Of a stretch of 64,000 nt of DNA, positions 36,126-48,319 are shown piece by piece (position 1 is the stretch's first letter; each line of letters starts with the position of its first letter). The notes beneath the pieces were generated by a model. The model did not search any database and was not told where the DNA came from. It saw only the letters and a list, made by a program, of their open reading frames with translations. The stretch covers positions 16,959,054 through 17,023,053 of the forward strand of contig NC_133101.1 of assembly GCF_022965805.1 (NCBI RefSeq), written 5' to 3'. The DNA comes from Primulina eburnea (Eukaryota > Streptophyta > Magnoliopsida > Lamiales > Gesneriaceae). The translations under genes were made by a program, and so were the position numbers.

Positions 36126-37859
36126 AAGATTTGATAGCAAACCACAATTCAAATTTCAAAATAAGGGAGACTTGATATTGATTTGTTCCCTATATTTTGC
36201 ACCCACTTCCCTCACTCCTCTAACCAATTTCCCCTCTCCCTAATCTCGAAATCAGAGTCATTTCAGAGTGTAAAAAACGTGAGAATTCAGTGGGAGATAG
36301 GAGAGAAAAATCGAGTGCAAGAAAGATAGAAAAGAAAGCGCTCCACCTCCTCCGCGCCGTATCGTCTCTTCTTTTCGTTTTTTTCTTTCAAACGAAACCA
36401 GGCGTGTCTAGATTTCTTTCAAACCTCAATCAAGTTCTACTATTATTTTAAACATCACTTTTACGTGATTTTTATTCAAGAAAACCGAAATTTACATCAA
36501 GCATTTTCGAAATGCATGTGCAGAATTTTTTTTGACTTTCATGATGCTCTTCACGGTTTTCTCTTGTTTCAGTGCTACACGTTATGGATCGACTCCAGGC
36601 TCCCAAGGCTGCTCCTAGACATGTAATAGGATGCATTAGGACCATGTTGGTCCTTTCATTCAGCCCCCATGCTTGCTGGAAAACCGAAATGACAGCAAGC
36701 TCCCCATAGGTGCAGAATTGTGTTCGAAAATTCAGTTTTGATGTCAAAGGGATATGAATCTGATCATGGCTGCCCCAAGGCCTATAGCCATGGTTAGATC
36801 ACTTCCCTAGCATGCCTAAGACGTGACTAAGTCGCCCTTTTGGTGGCTTGGTCCATGGTGCATCGGTTTTAAATCAAATGCCAGAACAGCCCCTCCCCTC
36901 TCGGCCCCTTCGATTTTTTTGACAGCATGTGTGTGTTCGAGTTTTGTGTATGGGTGTAGATCTTGGTTGGCCTATGGCCCTCAGCCACGGTTCATACCCT
37001 ACCACTGGAGGTCTAGATCGTGTCATGGTCAATCAAATGACCACCGGAGCGATCCGTGAAAGCAAAACAAGAACAAGAGTCCGACGTGCAGAATTTGTTC
37101 TCGGGTAGGAACTTTCGGTTGGTTGCTGGAATGAGGCGAATTGTGGCTGGCTTAGGGCCCTTAGCCATGGTTCACATCATTCCTTGGGATGTTGGTAAGA
37201 GTCTCTGGTCGGTGGTTCAAGCCCCAATGGCCGGTAGTCTCGAAAACGACGCAACAAAAGAGAGACACAGCTGATGTAATTTTCTTGACAGCAAGCATGT
37301 CGCGGTTCAGAGGCGTTGTTCGAGTTCTCGGTTGTCTTTTAGCCCATGGCCTTGGACTGGACAGTTCCTAATCAAGTTAGGAAGGTCATGTTTTTGGCCG
37401 TTCGTCATTCGGATCATTTTTGAAGTCGTACGAGAATTTACGGTGCGATGTGCCAAATTGACTCTCGAAAGAGCGTTTCATGTTTTGGCCTCCATTTCAC
37501 CTAGATTTCGACCCTCATCATTTTAGGAGCATTAGTTCATAATTTTAAGCGTATCTTAATCATGACTATACGTCGGTTCAGTGTTGGTTCGGGTTGGTTC
37601 GGAGTCATGATTAAATACGAAGTTGTTAGACGTAATTGTCGCATTTCAAAACTTAATTGCATAGTTTGGTCAAGTATAAGCTATTGCATATTATTCATGG
37701 CATATTTAGGTTGCAGCGAGCCTGGGGACGATCCAATTCAGTTGATAAAATGATACAGGATATTTATTTTTGCCGTGCATAAAATAGAAAATACTTATTT
37801 TTGAGATTTATGTGATATTGCTTGTGGTCAATTCACTATCATGAGAGCATTATTTTACC

Positions 37860-37970
37860 CGGTAGCCAGTTATCGGTCAGTTTAGTTTGGTACCACCCGG
37901 TCGCCAGTGATCGGACAGTTCAGTTCAGTTTGGTACCCCGGTCGCCAGTGATCGGACAGTTCAGTTCAGT
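37860..37970 (+). repeat. short tandem repeat in L2
   Basis: Three imperfect units of CCGGTCGCCAGTGATCGG plus ACAGTTCAGTTCAGT at intervals of about 50-60 bp. It is internal to the LTR. Confidence 0.7.
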
Positions 37971-38521
37971 GCAGAGGCCACTTGCGTAGACCACAATCTC
38001 AACATAAAATCATTTCATATTATTTTAGTACAGGGATCCAAGGAGCAAACATTTTTACTATGACTTTCAGTTCAGCTATGCACGTAATATAATTGCTCAG
38101 TACTAGTTATTTTCAGTATGCCTCATGTCATGAGATTTTATCCCACGCAAATTTTATTATAGCATTTACTCGTTATCTACGATATATGCATGTTGAGTCT
38201 TTAGACTCACTAGACTTGATTGTTGTAGGTACTGATGAGCAGGGGGCCGAGGGCGGGGACCAGTGAGCCAGCTTGGGTCGGCAGTAGTGGCACCCGAGGA
38301 CCTCAGTTTCAGCACTTGCCATTTTTTTTTGCTCAAACATTTTGTTGGATATTTTAAATTGTTATTTTGGCAAGTAATAATTTCTTCCGCCGCTACTTTT
38401 AAACATCAGACTTGATTTATCAGTTTATTTTGTGAATTTAGGCATCTTGATTATTTTAAAAAGAAATTTTTTAATTTTTCCGCAAATTTTCAAGCAAGGA
38501 TTTTCGGGCCTTCACAAGTTT

Positions 38522-39052
38522 GAACTCAATATATGCGTAGCATGTGAATGATTTAATGGGAAGATCTTTGAAAGAGTTAAAAGTGGGTATATCGACGTCA
38601 ATTGAATGCGGAAATAATGTATAAAAAATTATTATTTCCACATCATAGTTTGATCAATAATTTGTTCTTTATAAATCATTTCCATGCACTGTTGTTTGTC
38701 AAGTTTAGTCGAGAGGGCCTGTACCTTAGCAAGGACAATAAGGTTGAGGGAATTGGGAAACGTGGACACTATCCTCCAAGGGTTGGGGTTTGTTTGCCTC
38801 TATCAGTTGCTAATCTATCTTGTAGATGATGTTTCCACCTCATTCCGACCGCAAACTTATGGGGTACATTTTCGTTCAACACCTGACCATCTTGTCCCGG
38901 AAAAACCCATCCGACCCGATGATCGATCAATGCTCCACTCCTGATTATATGTGATCAAAATATGCCATAAGCTTTGATATATGTTGCTTTGAAGTTAATT
39001 CGTTTGATTTTTTACAAGAAAGCTTTCAATGTATGTTTCTTTATGTTGATAT
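38522..39052. other. intergenic DNA, no gene recognised
   Basis: 38600-38945 has overlapping open frames of 75-86 codons and lower AT content than its flanks. This may be an exon remnant, but no domain or homologue was recognised. Confidence 0.4.
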
Positions 39053-39666
39053 ATGTGGAAGAAATATTTTAATTAGGCCCAAAATAAACAAGTCCAAGTC
39101 CAAGAAAAAATAATAATAATAATGAGCCCATCAATAATTTAAATTAGTTTGATTAAGTCAAAAACGTGCAAACATGAGGAGTTAGTGGCGCAGATAGAGG
39201 AGATCATGAGGGAGTGGAGAGGAACGGTACACAGGCGCTGAGAAGAAAACGACATCGGCAAACACAGAACAGAAAGACACAACTCTCTACACAGAAAACT
39301 CGACTCAGCAAAAACTTGCAAAATATTCTCTGCAAAAAATTCAATCTTCAAGCATTAGTTTTTAAGCGTTTCAGTATATTTCTAGCATTCTAGGTCTTGT
39401 TATTTTAGATTTCAGCCACTCAATTTATTATATTTTTAATGTTTTGATGAATTACTACAGTTTTTATAAATTCAAAATTATGTGAGGGGTTTATTTCCAT
39501 CAATTTCCAATAGTTTTCTTCGTTTTTGCTTTCTACTTGTTTTAGGAGACTAGAACTGACGGTCGAATTTAGAATTCACGTCGCTTGAATATTTAGAAGT
39601 TAGATTTTTATCATTTTCACACAAATCGGTGCGACTTCACACCTGGCACGACCGTAAATATCAACA
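39053..39666 (+). repeat. probable 5' LTR of T1
   Basis: The stretch runs from TGTGGAAGAAATATT to CGTAAATATCAACA and lies 16 bases before the PBS. No second copy in the window confirms the ends. Confidence 0.4.
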
Positions 39667-39682
39667 TTGTGCAAACAATTTT

Positions 39683-39701
39683 TGGCACGCCCGGTGGGAC
39701 C
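39683..39701 (+). promoter_or_regulatory. primer-binding site of T1
   Basis: TGGCACGCCCGGTGGGACC, a tRNA 3'-end complement type typical of the Tat group and distinct from the initiator-Met PBS of the other elements here. Confidence 0.6.
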
Positions 39702-39719
39702 ATCACTATACTGCCAAGA

Positions 39720-41274
39720 AGAAAAGAAAACGCCAGTCAATGGGATGGAGAGTCTCAACCAAGCTAGGAAGAGGTTCACGCTCCACTGACAGAGCAGCCG
39801 GCCGCTGAAGAGCCAACCAGGGAGTTGGATTTGCATCCAAGTAATGTTCCAGAGGTGTATGCTCATATTTCAAACCGTTTGATTGAAGAATTGACTGCGA
39901 TGAAACTTGAAGAAATATCACAAGCACTGTCCAAGGCTGTGTCTGATTGCTTGAGGATAGTATTGGGTACCAGTCAACCAATAAAGAGAAGAACATAAGT
40001 GAAAAAGAAGGGAACCAAGGAAGCAACCTAGTCCAGGGAAGCAACCAAGTCCAGGGAAGCAACCAGGTCCCTAAATTTGACCAGGGAGTAGGAAACTCAA
40101 GGGCTCACAATCCTCGATGCCCAGAGTTCACTTACCAAGTCGGCCATAAAGAAGTTACACACCACCTCACCGGAGAGAAGAGACCTTAGGGGGGATAGCC
40201 CAGCCATATTCACGTGTTCATGGAGTGGGGAGCTCGAAACAACCAGTTACTCAAGTGTACAGCGTGGCAAACCCTCTGTACCAACCAGGAGCTTATGATG
40301 ATATATCACACATGGATTATCCAGGAGTAGATGGAGGCTTCCCAGGAGGTAATGTGGGTTTAAATGCAGGGTTTCAAGCTCGGGGGGCAAACTATTATCA
40401 CCATCCACTCCCCGAAAGAAATGCAGCAATGATCGATCCTGATATGGTGAGGGAAATTGTTAAAGAGCTGTATGGGCCGACTTTGAGACAGATAGGCTGC
40501 CCAGAGTTTCACAATCCATATCCAGACTAAATAGACGTGAATAACCCGTACCCAAGGGGTTATAGAGTTCATGATTTCAGTTTATTCTCCAGGGAGGATG
40601 GCCAGTCCAGCATGAAACACATAGCCAGGTTTACCATCCAATGCGGAGAATTGGACAACCTGGAGAACTTCAACAATTTAAAGTTGCGGCTATTCCCGAA
40701 TTCTCTCACAGACACTGCATTTGCGTGGTATGCCTCAATCCCCAGAAATTCAGTGATGAATTGGCAAGAGATGGAAAGACAATTTCTTCACATCCAATTC
40801 TATAGGACAGAGCCAGAAGTGTGTATTGCCGATTTATCCAGAGTAACCCAAAAGAAAGGAGAATATGTAGAGTCTTTTATCGACATGTTCAAAAAGATGA
40901 AGAATAGGTGTAAGGTGTTCCTACCTGAGACCGAGTTCGTGAAGATAGCACAAAAAGGGCTGGATTTTGAATTAAGGAAGAAATTCCAAGGTATGGAGTT
41001 CATGGATTTCTTTGAGCTGACTGCCAAAGTGGCTGAATACGAAGAACTGTTGCGGGAAGAGTCGTACAAAAAGAGAACTGCTATGGGTTATTATTATCAG
41101 GAGGTGGAAGATGTGGCATTGGCAGAAATTCGATCAGCTGGTTCTTGCACAGTTCCCCTGTTAAAAAAGAAGCCGACAGAACATGAAAAAAAGAACAACT
41201 CCCAACTCCCCAAATATTCTTGTTGGACGTTCAGGAACATTTTGCAGGTCAGAATTAACAAGGGATTCGTGTAG
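39720..41274 (+). pseudogene. Tat-like Gag (T1)
   Basis: The capsid (Retrotrans_gag) domain is clear in 40537-41070: ARFTIQCGE, LKLRLFPNSLTDTAFAWY, MERQFLHIQFY, EPEVCIADLSR and FKKMKNRC. The frame from 40225 runs into it through a single TAA at 40528. The head (39720-40225) is broken by stops and carries the 18-bp repeats. After 41274 the C-terminal part (to about 41980) continues in shifted frames, ending with the basic stretch FPRPPTRTQKRR (about 41810) usual before the protease in this group. Gag would assemble the particle. Confidence 0.85.
40020..40075 (+). repeat. 18-bp tandem repeats in T1 gag N-terminal region
   Basis: Three units of GGAAGCAACCNAGTCCAG. They encode GSNQVQ-like repeats in the frame starting at 39947. 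This is a local expansion in a decayed Gag head. Confidence 0.8.
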
Positions 41275-41994
41275 TTCCCTAATAAAAAAGAGTCTACGGA
41301 GGTGGACAGTATCCTTGGTTAATGTGAATGTAACAGATTTGATGGATCTTGTCAATGAGAAAAGAAGCATATCATTTGCAGTGAAAGACCAAATAATCAA
41401 GAAATGCTGGATCCCGAAGGGTCAATTGTTTGAAGCTCATGGAAGGCATAGTGTTGATCGAGTAAGAACAGTTCAGCAACATTTCCCAAGAAATGTTGGT
41501 GGTGAATCCGCGGCCTATCGACCGAGGAACCAACATTTCTTTGAGAGACTAGTGCATTAAAATCAAGGGTTCAGAGGGGAATCATCTCGTGAGCAGTACC
41601 AAAGATACTCCGATGGGAGAAAAATATGTAGATTTGAGTCACGAAGGGTGGAAACCAGGAAAGTATCAGCTGATCAAGGCAGAGAGAGGCATGCATATGA
41701 AATCTCAAAAGGAAAAATGATTGAGAGCAGGAGAGCAAGGCCCAGGTACGTCCATCCAGCTAGAGGTGAGTTCAGTGAGTCTTGGAGAGTGGCCCAGCAC
41801 AAAAATTTCCCTAGGCCACCGACTAGGACTCAAAAGAGACGACTGTTGAGAGAAAGAGCTATTGCAAGAAGAGAAGAGTCAGCTAAATCGAGAAAGGAAC
41901 CCACAATTGATATTCCAGCCACCAGGGATCAGGTAGGGAGTAAGACCAAGTTTGGAAGATCTGCTGAGGTAAGTTAGTAGACAATGATGATGAT

Positions 41995-42870
41995 TTGTTA
42001 AGTGAGGAGGATGATCAAAGAGAAAAAACAATCAATTTTTGCGTTGGAGAGTTTCACATCACTGTGGATTGTGCCACAGGACTAGTGATACTATCAAAGA
42101 AATTTAAAACGATGGAAGAAGAGAATGAGGAGTTGATGCCCAAGGAATCAGCGCAAAAGGAAGAGCATGCAGATTAACTCCCTGAGGGGAGTTCAAGAGT
42201 GATTATAAAGGAAGATCACCCAAATAAGCCTAAACAAGTGATACTTGAGAAGCCTACGCGGGCCATGACCAAGCACATAAGGCCGTTGTACATCAAAGCA
42301 CACGTGAATGGGAAGCCAGTGTCTAGGGTTTTGATTGACAATGGTTCAGCTGTGAATGTTTCCCAGTGAGAATGTTAAAAAGTCTGGGCAAAACTGAAGA
42401 GGACTTGATCCCTATAGAAGTTTCGGGTTGCTGCATTTACAGGGGAAACCACCAAGACCATTGGGGTATTCCCCGCTAATGTTACTGTATGGATCATGTC
42501 GTCTTTATGTGCAATTTTCGTGGTGAACTCCTCCGCCAACTTCCAAGCGTTTTTAGGCAGAGATTGGATCCATGCAAACCAGTGCATCCCATCCTCAATG
42601 CACCAATTGTTGTTATTTTGGAAAGGAGATGATGTGGAGGTGGTAGAAGCGGACGGACAGCCCTTTCAAAAAAGTACAAGTGCAGTCGATGCTAGATATT
42701 ACAATGGGGATTTTAGGCTCATCAAAATTCGTAGCAATAGTAAGAAAGAAAATCCACTGTACATGCAAACACCAACTCCAAGCTCGGTGTTGGAAAGAAA
42801 CCTCAAGCCTACTGTTATCGTGCCGCCTAGGCCGATAATTCAGCCGCTAATTGAGGAGGTTGATGATTGA
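41995..42870 (+). pseudogene. Tat-like aspartic protease region (T1)
   Basis: The protease core reads RPLYIKAHVNGKPVSRVLID followed by NGSAVNV, with the catalytic Asp near 42340. A one-base shift near 42361 changes frame. The next segment (42496-42870), with FQAFLGRDWIHANQC, matches the second half of retropepsin-like domains of this group. A stop at 42175 precedes the core. It would mature Gag-Pol but cannot be active here. The DNG variant of the DT/SG triad is common in Tat elements and is not by itself a defect. Confidence 0.82.
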
Positions 42871-43184
42871 GTTGAACCGAAAAGAAAAGGTGGTAGCTGC
42901 AACCTCTATATGGAAGGCGCATGTGCAGCAAGTACTGAACAAATTAGAGGAAGAGGAAGCATGAGACACCTATGGAACTCAGGGCGTCCAAGAAGAAGAA
43001 TACGAAGAGGATGAACTCCAAGTTGATGAATTGTTGATGGCGCCATCTCAAATAGAAGATGGCCAACACGAAGTACAAAACCCATTGCAAGAGATTAACT
43101 TGGGGGAGCTTGAGAATCCAAAAGTAGTGTATATAATTAAGCTACTGGAAAAGCAGTTGAAGCAAGACTTGATCAGCATTGTTT

Positions 43185-43424
43185 TGCATGGAGTTAAAAT
43201 GACATGCCAGGGTTGGACCGAAAATTGGTCGAACACCGACTTCCACTCAAAGAAGGTTTCAAACCATTTCAACAGTCATCTCGTCGCATGTCAAAAGAAA
43301 TCGAGTTGAAAGTGAAAAAAGAAGTTGAGAAATTGTAGGAAAAGTTTATAAAACCAATCAGATATACCGAATGGCTTTCGAACATTGTGCCGGTCATGAA
43401 AAAGAATGGCAAGGTCAGAATATG
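43185..43424 (+). pseudogene. start of Tat-like reverse transcriptase (T1), truncated
   Basis: The fingers region of RT is visible: PGLDRKLVEHRLPLKEG-type spacing in 43210-43260 (slightly degraded), SSRRMSKEIELKVKKEVEKL, a TAG at 43339, then EWLSNIVPVMKKNGKVRIC. The next residues should include the first catalytic Asp, but LTR L3 starts at 43425 instead. The remainder of pol is not in the window. Confidence 0.8.
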
Positions 43425-45346
43425 TGTAGAACCCGTAAATTGGACTGCGTATAAACCATGCATAATTCTAGTATTTAAAATTAAAATGATTTTTATTGAA
43501 TGAGTATTTAAATTCTTTTCTTTAAATTTATTTATTTTACGTAATAGTTTAATTGTTATCTTTTCAGTTAAATAAGTGAGGCCGGACTGAAGATGGAGTA
43601 TTGAGATAAGTTAATAAAGACTTATTTAAGATGTGGTAATTTAGCATGTTAGTAAATATATTTTTAAAAATTTGACATGCATGCAAGTTATTAAACTTCT
43701 TTAGTATTTTATTTAATTGTTTTTAAAACATTAAATGCATGTTTATTTAATTAATTTACGTTTAATTATTTTTATGCATTTTAGGCATAATTCATGCATG
43801 ATAGAATTTATTCCATGAAATTTTAAAAGTTAACGCATTAGGGTTTCTAGGTGCATTTCACGCTCGAACGAGGACCGGAGACCGGAGAATTTTAAGGAAA
43901 ATTATTTTATTACACGATTTATTTTTATAAATTTATTTAAAGCATTTTTAAGTGTATTTTTCGAAAATGGGAATTTTTGGGTATTTGAAACCGCAGGATT
44001 TTAAATTTTTTAACGGTACGCAAATTTTATCGAATCAGAAGACTTTTTGAGGGTTCGGCTAATATTGTTTAGAACATTTCCAACACGAAATATTTTTCGT
44101 GAGTATGGTTGGATTTAATGTGCCTACTTTTAAGTTTATTGGGCTTAAATATTTTTTTTAAACTCTTAAATGACAATTTAGGGCCCATTATCTATTAATC
44201 AACAATTTTATTAATACCCTAAACTAAACCTAAAGCTACCCTACACATTAAATCAGCCGACACCCCTCTCCAACCACTCCATTATCTTCATTTCAGCATC
44301 TCCCTTCAGCAACCCATCGGCCATAGCATTTCCATTTCAAGAAAATTCTCCGGCGCTCTTCCGTTACGCGGTTCTTCAAAGTTTCATTCATATACATCAA
44401 AGGCATGCCATGTACTTTCATTTCTGCTTCATACATGCTAAATACTTGCTGATTTATGTGTTATTTGCATAGATATTTCGATCCAACACATAGCATGGTA
44501 AGGTTTCGGTTTTGTTCAAATCTTTGCATTTCTCTTTACCAACTAATTTTTCTTAGTATGTTGTGCAAGGGGCTGCGGGTTTTGGTTGTTAAGGGGATGA
44601 ATATGGTGTCATGATGTTGTTTTGGAGATTGAATTCGTTGCTGATGGTTATAGGATGAAGGGCCGAGAAGTGGTGTTCTTGGGTGAGTGGGTTTCGAGAG
44701 GTATGGTGAAAGGTATCTTAGACTCGGCTGAAAAGGGGGCTGAACCAAAACCAGGTGTTGTCCATGAGGTGCAACCGAGGCCCAGGAGAAGCCCCAATGC
44801 AGCTGGCCACGAGTGGAAGAGGGTTCCCTAGGATAGAAGCCATCGCGTCTTATACGAGGCGTGGCTGTGTGTTTGCATTGGTTCGAGAGGTACACTTCGC
44901 TGAGGCTGGGGCCGTGAGTCCAGTGGGTTCAGAGGGGTCCTAGATTGGTCTAAGAAAGGTTGGTTGGTGGATGGAACCATAGGTTTTGGCGTAGGGACGA
45001 TAGGAGCTTGTTGGTCACGGCAAGGGTTAATTGGTTGATGTTGATGGCTTGCTGGAATTTCCAGCAGCTGTTCAAGGTCTTATTCGAAGGTCTAAGGGGG
45101 CTGGCTTAGTGGTTTTAGAGCCTTTTAGATGTTCATTAAGTGTGGTAAAAAGTTGGGGGAAATTTTGGTTAAGTTTCGAGTCGATTCGGGTTAAAACCGG
45201 GACTCCGGTCCAAGTTTTAAAACGAATCGGTTAAGTTGTGAATTTGGCTCGAGTTTACGTCTAGGGAAGCTTTTAATAATGTTTTGGGACATTTTAAGGA
45301 GTTTTCATAGCTAGATCAGTGAACTTAAAAATCTAAGGTACACTGA
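43425..45346 (+). repeat. L3: 5' portion of a gypsy LTR related to L2
   Basis: It begins TGTAGAACCCGTAAATTGGACTG and follows the start of L2 (35339) through AATTCTAGTATTT, TCTTTTCAGTTA and GTGAGGCCGGACTG. It inserted into T1 RT. It is cut at 45346-45351 by copia element C3. The U5 end of such an LTR (GTTGAGTCTTTAGACTCACTAGACTT) reappears after C3 at 48579-48604, so L3 probably continued there. Frames inside it have no recognised domain. Confidence 0.75.
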
Positions 45347-45351
45347 ATATG

Positions 45352-45974
45352 TGTTGGGAAAGATAGCCAAGTTAAATAACTTTTCGTACAGCAGAAGCGT
45401 TGATTCTTTTCCCTTCAGCGATAATATCGGATCAAAATATTTTCACGATATCAACAATGATGAAGAAAACGACACAATGATTTTTACGTGGAAAACCCAA
45501 ATTAGGGATAAACCACGAGACCGAAGTCCAAGAAAAGAAATCTCCACTATATCAATAATGGGTACAAATCGTTCCTATAACAATAGGAGATAACAACAAC
45601 TCTCTCTAGAACAACTTAGGGGACACCAAGAACTCCAAGAATAATTATTCTTGGATGACACACACTCAATCTCACTTTCAAAGTGGAACACACACAACTC
45701 TAATCACATAGAAAGTTCTTTCTGATGTGGAAGATCGGACATTGTCGCAACCATAGAGCATACTAAAATATGACTAGGCTATACAAGACTCAATTGCTTG
45801 TGTTTTTGCTTTTCTTGGGATGGATGAATGAATGCAAATGCATGGCTATTTATAGGAAAAATTTGGGTTTGGTGAAGTGTGAATGATGAATGCATATTCA
45901 AAGTTTGGTAGCCTAACTTTGAACCAAACTTTGAAAAAATGGTTTGAACACAAATAAGGCTTGAATTTTCAACA
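45352..45974 (-). repeat. 3' LTR of C3
   Basis: TGTTGGGAAAG...TTCAACA on +, 623 bp. A minus-strand TATAAATAG box lies near 45847-45855. The minus-strand polypurine tract TTTAGGGGGAGAA at 45976-45988 fixes this as the 3' LTR. Confidence 0.85.
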
Positions 45975-45991
45975 GTTCTCCCCCTAAAGCT

Positions 45992-48230
45992 TCATTTTGT
46001 AGAATCAAATAGATCTGCCAAATTTCTACAGTTTTGCAGCTTTTCTTTGGACAATGACTTCGTAAACATATCAGAACCATTATCATCGATATGTATCTTC
46101 TCAAGATGTAACAATTTCTCGTTCCACGCATCTCGGATCCAATGATACCTTACATCAATATGCTCTGACCTTGAGTGTAAACTGGAGTTCTTACTCAGAT
46201 GAATTGCACTCTAACTATCACAGTAGAGCGTAAATTTGTCTTGTCTCAAGCCTAAATCTAGTAGAAACTTCTTCAGCCATAGTAGTTCTTTACATGCTTC
46301 AGTTGTGGCTATGTACTCGGCTTCTGTTGTGGACAATGCCACACACTTTTGAAGTTTTGATTGCCATGAGACTGCTCCCCCTGCAAATGTCATCAAGTAT
46401 CTGGATGTGGACTTTCTAGAATCAACATCACCAGCCATATCTACATCAGTATGACCATCTAACACAGTTTGACTAGTTCCGAATCTCAAACAAAACCTAG
46501 AAGTACCTCTCAGATATCGGAATATCCATTTCACTGCTGACCAGTGATCTTTGCCAGGATTCGAGAGAAATCGACTTACCATGCCAACTGCGTGAGCAAT
46601 GTTAGGTCTCGTACATACCATCGCATACATTAAACTGCCGACCGCTGAAGCATAAGGAACTCTTTCCATTTCTTTCTTTTCTTCCTCACTTGTGGGACAT
46701 TAAATGGAACTTAGTTTGAAATGACCTGCAAGTGGAGTACCAAAAGCCTTTGCTTTATCCGTTTTGAATCTTTCAAGAACTTTCTCAATGTATTGTTCTT
46801 GAGATAACCATAGTTTCTTATTGGCCATATCCCTAGAGATCTTCATTCCAAGAATCTGTTTTGCTGGTCCGAAGTCTTTCATTGCAAAAGACTTGTTAAG
46901 CTCCCCCTTAAGCTTCTCTATCTTGCTTGTATCATGACCAATGATCAACATATCATCAACATACCACAATAATATGATGATATCATTCTGATCATATTTC
47001 TTAACAAATACACAATGATCAGAATTGGTTCTGTTATACCCATGATTCATCATGAATGTATCAAACTTCTTGTACCACTATCTTGGAGCTTGTTTCAACC
47101 CGTACAAACTTTTGTTTAGTCGACACACCATATCCTCTTTTCCTTTAACTATGAATCCTTCAGGTTGCTCCATATATATTTCTTCATCTAGATCACCATT
47201 AAGAAATGCAGTCTTAACATCGAGTTGTTCTATTTCCAGATCCATACTAGCTGCAAGTCCCAGAACAACTCTGATAGAGGAAATCTTCACCACTGGTCAA
47301 AAAATTTCATCAAAATCAACACCTTTCTTCTGGCTAAAGCCATTCACAACTAGCCTCGCTTTGTACCTCAGCCGTGATTTATTTTCTTCAGCCTTTAACC
47401 TGAAAACCCATTTATTTTTGAGTGCTTTCTTACCTTTTGGTAGCTTTACTAAGTTGTAGGTGTGATTTTCATGAAGCGATTGTATCTCTTCTTTCATCGC
47501 TTCGATCCACTTATCTTTTTGTGTACTTGATACAGCTTCTTTGAAACTGTCTGGTTTTCCGCCATCAGTGATCATCACATACTCATGTGGGTTGTATCTC
47601 GTAGAAGGTATTCTTTGTCTGGTGGACCTTCTGATCTCTGTTTCTGAAGGTGGAGTTGAAGAGTTGTCTTGAGCATCTATTGGCTCAACTATCTCGTCAT
47701 GCTCAGTTTGTGTTTCTCCCCCGTGATCCTGAATTGTGGAGAAATAAACTGGATCTAAATTTACAGGAATTTCTGAATTGGATGATTGTGATTGTTTGTT
47801 GTGTTCCACATCAGAACCAACTTCATCTTGGAAGAATACAACATCTCGGCTTCTAACAATCTTTTGATTCAATGGATCCCATAATCTGTATCCGAACTCT
47901 TCATGGCCATAACCCAAATATATACACTTTTTGGATTTGTCATCAAGCTTGGATCTTTAATCTTTTGGTATATGAACAAATGCTTTGCAACCAAACACTC
48001 TCAAGTGTTTGTATGAGACATCTTTCCCTGTCCAAACTTTGTTAGGAACATCACCATCTAACGAAGCTGATGGAGAAAGGTTGATCAAATCAATTGTAGT
48101 TCTCATAGCTTCGCCCCAAAAGGAATTGGGCAATTTGGAGTGTGATAACATACACTTTATCCTTCCACAATTTGTCATGTTCATTCTTTCAGCTAGACCA
48201 TTGTGTTGAGGGGTTTTTGGAACACTTTTC
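45992..48230 (-). pseudogene. copia integrase C-terminus, RT and RNase H (C3)
   Basis: One minus-strand frame encodes the end of the integrase core (VPKTPQHNGLAERMN with the DDE Glu near 48195), the C-terminal HLRVFGCKAFVHIPKD, RT ([23 protein letters not shown] near 46965) and RNase H (GHTDVDMAG, TTEAEY, LYCDS). Stops occur at 47957, 47297, 47078, 46700 and 46211. The 47078, 46700 and 46211 stops fit C-to-T change of Gln codons. The natural stop is at 45992. The enzyme set is typical copia; without gag, protease and the first two integrase acidic residues it was a deletion derivative even before the stops. Confidence 0.92.
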
Positions 48231-48305
48231 TCGAGCTTTATGAGCTTCTCGAGAGCTTATGAGCTTCTCGAGAACAGTAGTAGTACAACCCTTTACAAGA
48301 ACCTG

Positions 48306-48317
48306 GCTCTGATACCA
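48306..48317 (-). promoter_or_regulatory. primer-binding site beside the 48320 palindrome
   Basis: Minus-strand TGGTATCAGAGC, an exact match to the plant initiator-Met tRNA complement. It lies two bases after an LTR-like terminus (CTTTACA) formed by the left arm of the palindrome, so it may belong to that LTR rather than to C3. Confidence 0.8.
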
Positions 48318-48319
48318 AC

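Larger units (their letters stand above)
35339..38516 (+). mobile_element. L2: solo LTR of a Ty3/gypsy element, TSD AGTTT
   Basis: The segment starts TGTAGAACCCG, ends TTCGGGCCTTCACA and is flanked by AGTTT on both sides (35334-35338 and 38517-38521). No internal region or partner LTR adjoins, so LTR-LTR recombination removed the body. At 3178 bp it is long, as in Tekay/Retand-type families. It contains a nested GTGAGAC MITE (35950-36125) and a tandem 60-bp-scale repeat of GGTCGCCAGTGATCGGACAG (37860-37965). The short frames inside show no domain. Confidence 0.9.
39053..43424 (+). mobile_element. T1: 5' part of a Tat-like Ty3/gypsy element
   Basis: Gag, protease and the first part of RT are present in order on +. 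The PBS-like phrase TGGCACGCCCGGTGGGACC (39683-39701) is characteristic of Tat/Ogre-group elements. A 5' LTR is likely at about 39053-39666 (TGTGGAAG...ATCAACA), but the partner LTR is missing. The element ends abruptly in RT at 43424, where LTR L3 begins. Gag and protease contain stops and frameshifts. Confidence 0.85.
45352..48317 (-). mobile_element. C3: copia element lacking gag, protease and N-terminal integrase
   Basis: On the minus strand pol runs from the integrase DDE glutamate region to the end of RNase H, then a polypurine tract and a 623-bp 3' LTR (45352-45974). Upstream of 48230 the frame ends and a short leader-like stretch leads to a primer-binding site (48306-48317). The matching 5' LTR (which would begin TGTTGGGAAAGA on +) is absent; the inverted LTR ends of 48320-48845 follow instead. 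Pol holds only nonsense codons and no frameshift. Confidence 0.88.

Noticed and set aside
36472..37753. Many 60-90-codon frames in 36472-37753
   Set aside because: They lie inside solo LTR L2 and show no recognisable domain.
44536..45234. Frames of 60-119 codons in L3
   Set aside because: Overlapping frames on both strands inside LTR sequence, with no motif.
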